A stretch of DNA of 7,654 nt from an uncultured Micrococcales bacterium (GTDB lineage Bacteria; Actinomycetota; Actinomycetes; Actinomycetales; Microbacteriaceae). The DNA lies in NCBI GenBank assembly GCA_903866485.1, contig CAIPNT010000011.1:1-7654 (forward strand), written 5' to 3'. The notes below the pieces were generated by a model. That model was not told the DNA's origin. It searched no databases and was given only the letters and a program-made list of their open reading frames with translations. Positions 6,062 to 7,654 of the stretch are shown here, piece by piece. Position 1 is the first letter of the stretch, and every line of letters starts with the position of its first letter. The translations under genes were made by a program, and so were the position numbers.

Positions 6062-7654
6062 ATGGCAGCACACAACGACCACCAACCAGCCGACTACCGT
6101 CACTTTGACCGCATCGCCGTTCGACGCGCTCTAATCTCGGTTTCTGACAAGACCGGAGTGGTTGAGTTTGCCAGAGGACTTGCCGAAACCGGTGTAGACA
6201 TCGTGTCTACCGGAGGAACCTTCGCCGCGCTAAAGGCAGCCGGCATCCCGGTTACCGAGGTGTCTGAGATCACCGGTTTTCCTGAGACCTTAGATGGTCG
6301 AGTCAAGACTCTGCACCCGAGCGTGCACGCCGGGCTGCTCGCCGACCTTCGCCTGATAGCTCACGAAAGGCAGCTGGCTGACCTTGGCGTCTTGCCTTTT
6401 GAGCTTGTCGTGGTCAACCTTTATCCATTCGTTCAGACCGTTCAGTCTGGAGCCAAGGGTGACGCCGTGGTCGAACAAATCGACATCGGCGGCCCTGCCA
6501 TGGTTCGCGCCTCAGCGAAGAACCACGCAAACGTTGCCATCGTCGTTGACCCGGGCAAGTATGGAGAGATTCTCTCTGCCGTGCAGCAGGGTGGCACCAC
6601 CCTGGCCCAGCGTCGCGAGCTTGCCTACGCCGCCTTCTCGCACACTGCTCGCTATGACGCGGCTGTTTCAAGCTGGTTTGCCTCAGAGCTTGAGGGCGAC
6701 TGGAAGAAGGCCGCTGGCATAAAGGGTGAGTCTGAAAACGCGAACCCAGGTTTTGCAGCCACCATCGAAATCAAGGCCCAGCTGGGCAACGTCTTGCGCT
6801 ACGGCGAGAACTCGCATCAGGCAGCCGCCATATATCGCACCAGCGGCGAGGGTGCGGTTGCCGGCATCGCCCAGGCCCGCCAGTTTGGCGGCAAAGAGAT
6901 GTCTTATAACAACTATGTCGACGCCGATGCAGCACTGCGAGCCGCCTACGACTTCAACGAGCCTGCCGTCGCCATCATCAAGCACGCCAACCCGTGCGGC
7001 ATTGCAGTTGGTTCACCAGATGCCACGGATGTGATTGCCGACGCTCACGCCAAGGCCCACATGTGTGACTCGGTTTCGGCATTCGGTGGCGTCATCGCTG
7101 CCAACCGTGTGGTTACCGTTGCCATGGCTCGTCAGGTGGCCAGTATCTTCACCGAGGTCATCATCGCGCCGGGCTATGAGATCGAGGCACTTGCCATTTT
7201 GCTCGAAAAGAAGAACCTTCGAGTGCTTGAGTTGCCGGCTAACTATGCACGCGAGGCGCTAGAGGTGCGTCAGATTTCTGGCGGCATCCTGGTGCAGCAA
7301 CCAGATGAGTTCAGCCAGTTCAGCTCTCAGGGCTGGAAGCTGGTTACCGGCAAGAAGGCCGACGCAGCCACCCTTGCCGACCTAGAGTTTGCTTGGCGCG
7401 CATGCCGTGCGGTCAAGTCAAACGGCATCTTGTTGGCTCGTGAAGGCGCTTCGGTTGGTGTTGGCATGGGGCAGGTTAATCGAGTTGACTCTTGCAAGTT
7501 GGCCGTTGCCCGTGCCGAGTCGCGCGCCAAGGGCGCGGTTGCCGCTTCGGACGCCTTCTTCCCGTTTGCCGACGGTCTGCAGATCTTGATTGACGGTGGC
7601 GTAAAGGCCGTGGTTCAGCCCGGTGGCTCTGTGCGTGACGAAGAGGTTATTGGC
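6062..7654 (+). CDS. purH: Bifunctional AICAR transformylase / IMP cyclohydrolase, 3'-truncated by the window
   Basis: PurH catalyses the last two steps to IMP: formylation of AICAR with 10-formyltetrahydrofolate, then ring closure of FAICAR. The frame is open for 531 codons to the window edge; by comparison with the family about 20 residues are missing. The N-terminal MGS-like cyclohydrolase domain (about 20-150) shows [10 protein letters not shown] (23-32), STGGT (49-53), [10 protein letters not shown] (77-86) and [11 protein letters not shown] (141-151). The transformylase domain shows RYGENSHQ (246-253), KHANPCG (307-313) with the catalytic Lys-His pair, SAFGG (339-343), KSNGI (452-456), GQVNR (470-474), SDAFFPF (496-502) and PGGSVRD (520-526). 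ATG 6062 is fixed by the AGGAG Shine-Dalgarno. A polar, His-rich leader of about 17 residues precedes the conserved core, as is usual in Microbacteriaceae. No frameshift or missing key residue is seen. Confidence 0.97.
   Translation, partial: MAAHNDHQPADYRHFDRIAVRRALISVSDKTGVVEFARGLAETGVDIVSTGGTFAALKAAGIPVTEVSEITGFPETLDGRVKTLHPSVHAGLLADLRLIAHERQLADLGVLPFELVVVNLYPFVQTVQSGAKGDAVVEQIDIGGPAMVRASAKNHANVAIVVDPGKYGEILSAVQQGGTTLAQRRELAYAAFSHTARYDAAVSSWFASELEGDWKKAAGIKGESENANPGFAATIEIKAQLGNVLRYGENSHQAAAIYRTSGEGAVAGIAQARQFGGKEMSYNNYVDADAALRAAYDFNEPAVAIIKHANPCGIAVGSPDATDVIADAHAKAHMCDSVSAFGGVIAANRVVTVAMARQVASIFTEVIIAPGYEIEALAILLEKKNLRVLELPANYAREALEVRQISGGILVQQPDEFSQFSSQGWKLVTGKKADAATLADLEFAWRACRAVKSNGILLAREGASVGVGMGQVNRVDSCKLAVARAESRAKGAVAASDAFFPFADGLQILIDGGVKAVVQPGGSVRDEEVIG

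Noticed and set aside
6384..7589. Several small frames on both strands within 6384-7589.
   Set aside because: They overlap purH, whose frame is open from 6062 to the window end with all its family motifs; the small frames are out-of-frame shadows.
1..7654. Search for CRISPR arrays, insertion sequences, tRNA genes, toxin-antitoxin pairs or defence genes.
   Set aside because: No repeated arrays, inverted-repeat ends, tRNA-like cloverleaf or unexplained coding stretch was seen; intergenic space is at most 95 bases and the window is filled by conserved housekeeping genes.

Overview
The window is an ordinary housekeeping stretch of an actinobacterial chromosome. Every supported gene is on the + strand and packed tightly: a 3' part of a PcrA/UvrD helicase gene, sucC, sucD, a polytopic membrane protein of the DUF6350/PerM family, purN, and purH running off the right edge. 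The same order (helicase, sucC-sucD, membrane protein, purN, purH) is known from Actinomycetota; in Mycobacterium tuberculosis it is uvrD1, sucCD, Rv0955 (perM), purN, purH with a few extra genes inserted. Protein style (PcrA with a C-terminal Tudor-like domain, the PurH N-terminus) fits Microbacteriaceae. By eye the base composition is only moderately GC-rich and CTA, TTG and AAC codons are used freely, so one of the streamlined, lower-GC members (for example Rhodoluna/Aquiluna-like freshwater or marine lineages) is my best guess. This is inference, not proof.

Layout. 1-2002: PcrA C-terminal two thirds or more; the Walker A end lies outside the window. 2003-2097: a 95-base gap with a possible -10 hexamer (TAGACT) before sucC. 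2098-4164: sucC and sucD, the two subunits of succinyl-CoA synthetase, joined by a 21-base spacer with a strong Shine-Dalgarno. 4165-4191: short junction with small competing hairpins around the ribosome-binding site of the next gene. 4192-5430: nine-helix membrane protein, probably starting at TTG. 5431-5471: a 41-base gap with a -10 hexamer placed exactly for a leaderless purN mRNA. 5472-6050: purN. 6062-7654: purH, lacking only its last ~20 codons; its Shine-Dalgarno overlaps the purN stop.

How the genes work together. sucCD carries out the substrate-level phosphorylation step of the TCA cycle. purN and purH supply the two folate-dependent formyl transfers and the final ring closure of IMP synthesis. 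The membrane protein is related to a mycobacterial cell-division/persistence factor and has no obvious metabolic link to either pair. The apparent purN promoter suggests purN-purH form their own transcription unit, with sucC-sucD-perM forming another. I found no mobile element, RNA gene, CRISPR array or defence system, and no convincing undescribed system. The points most worth a second look are the conserved PerM-like gene, the leaderless purN promoter, the CTA/CTAG-rich codon use of sucC, and the hairpin set at the sucD/perM junction.
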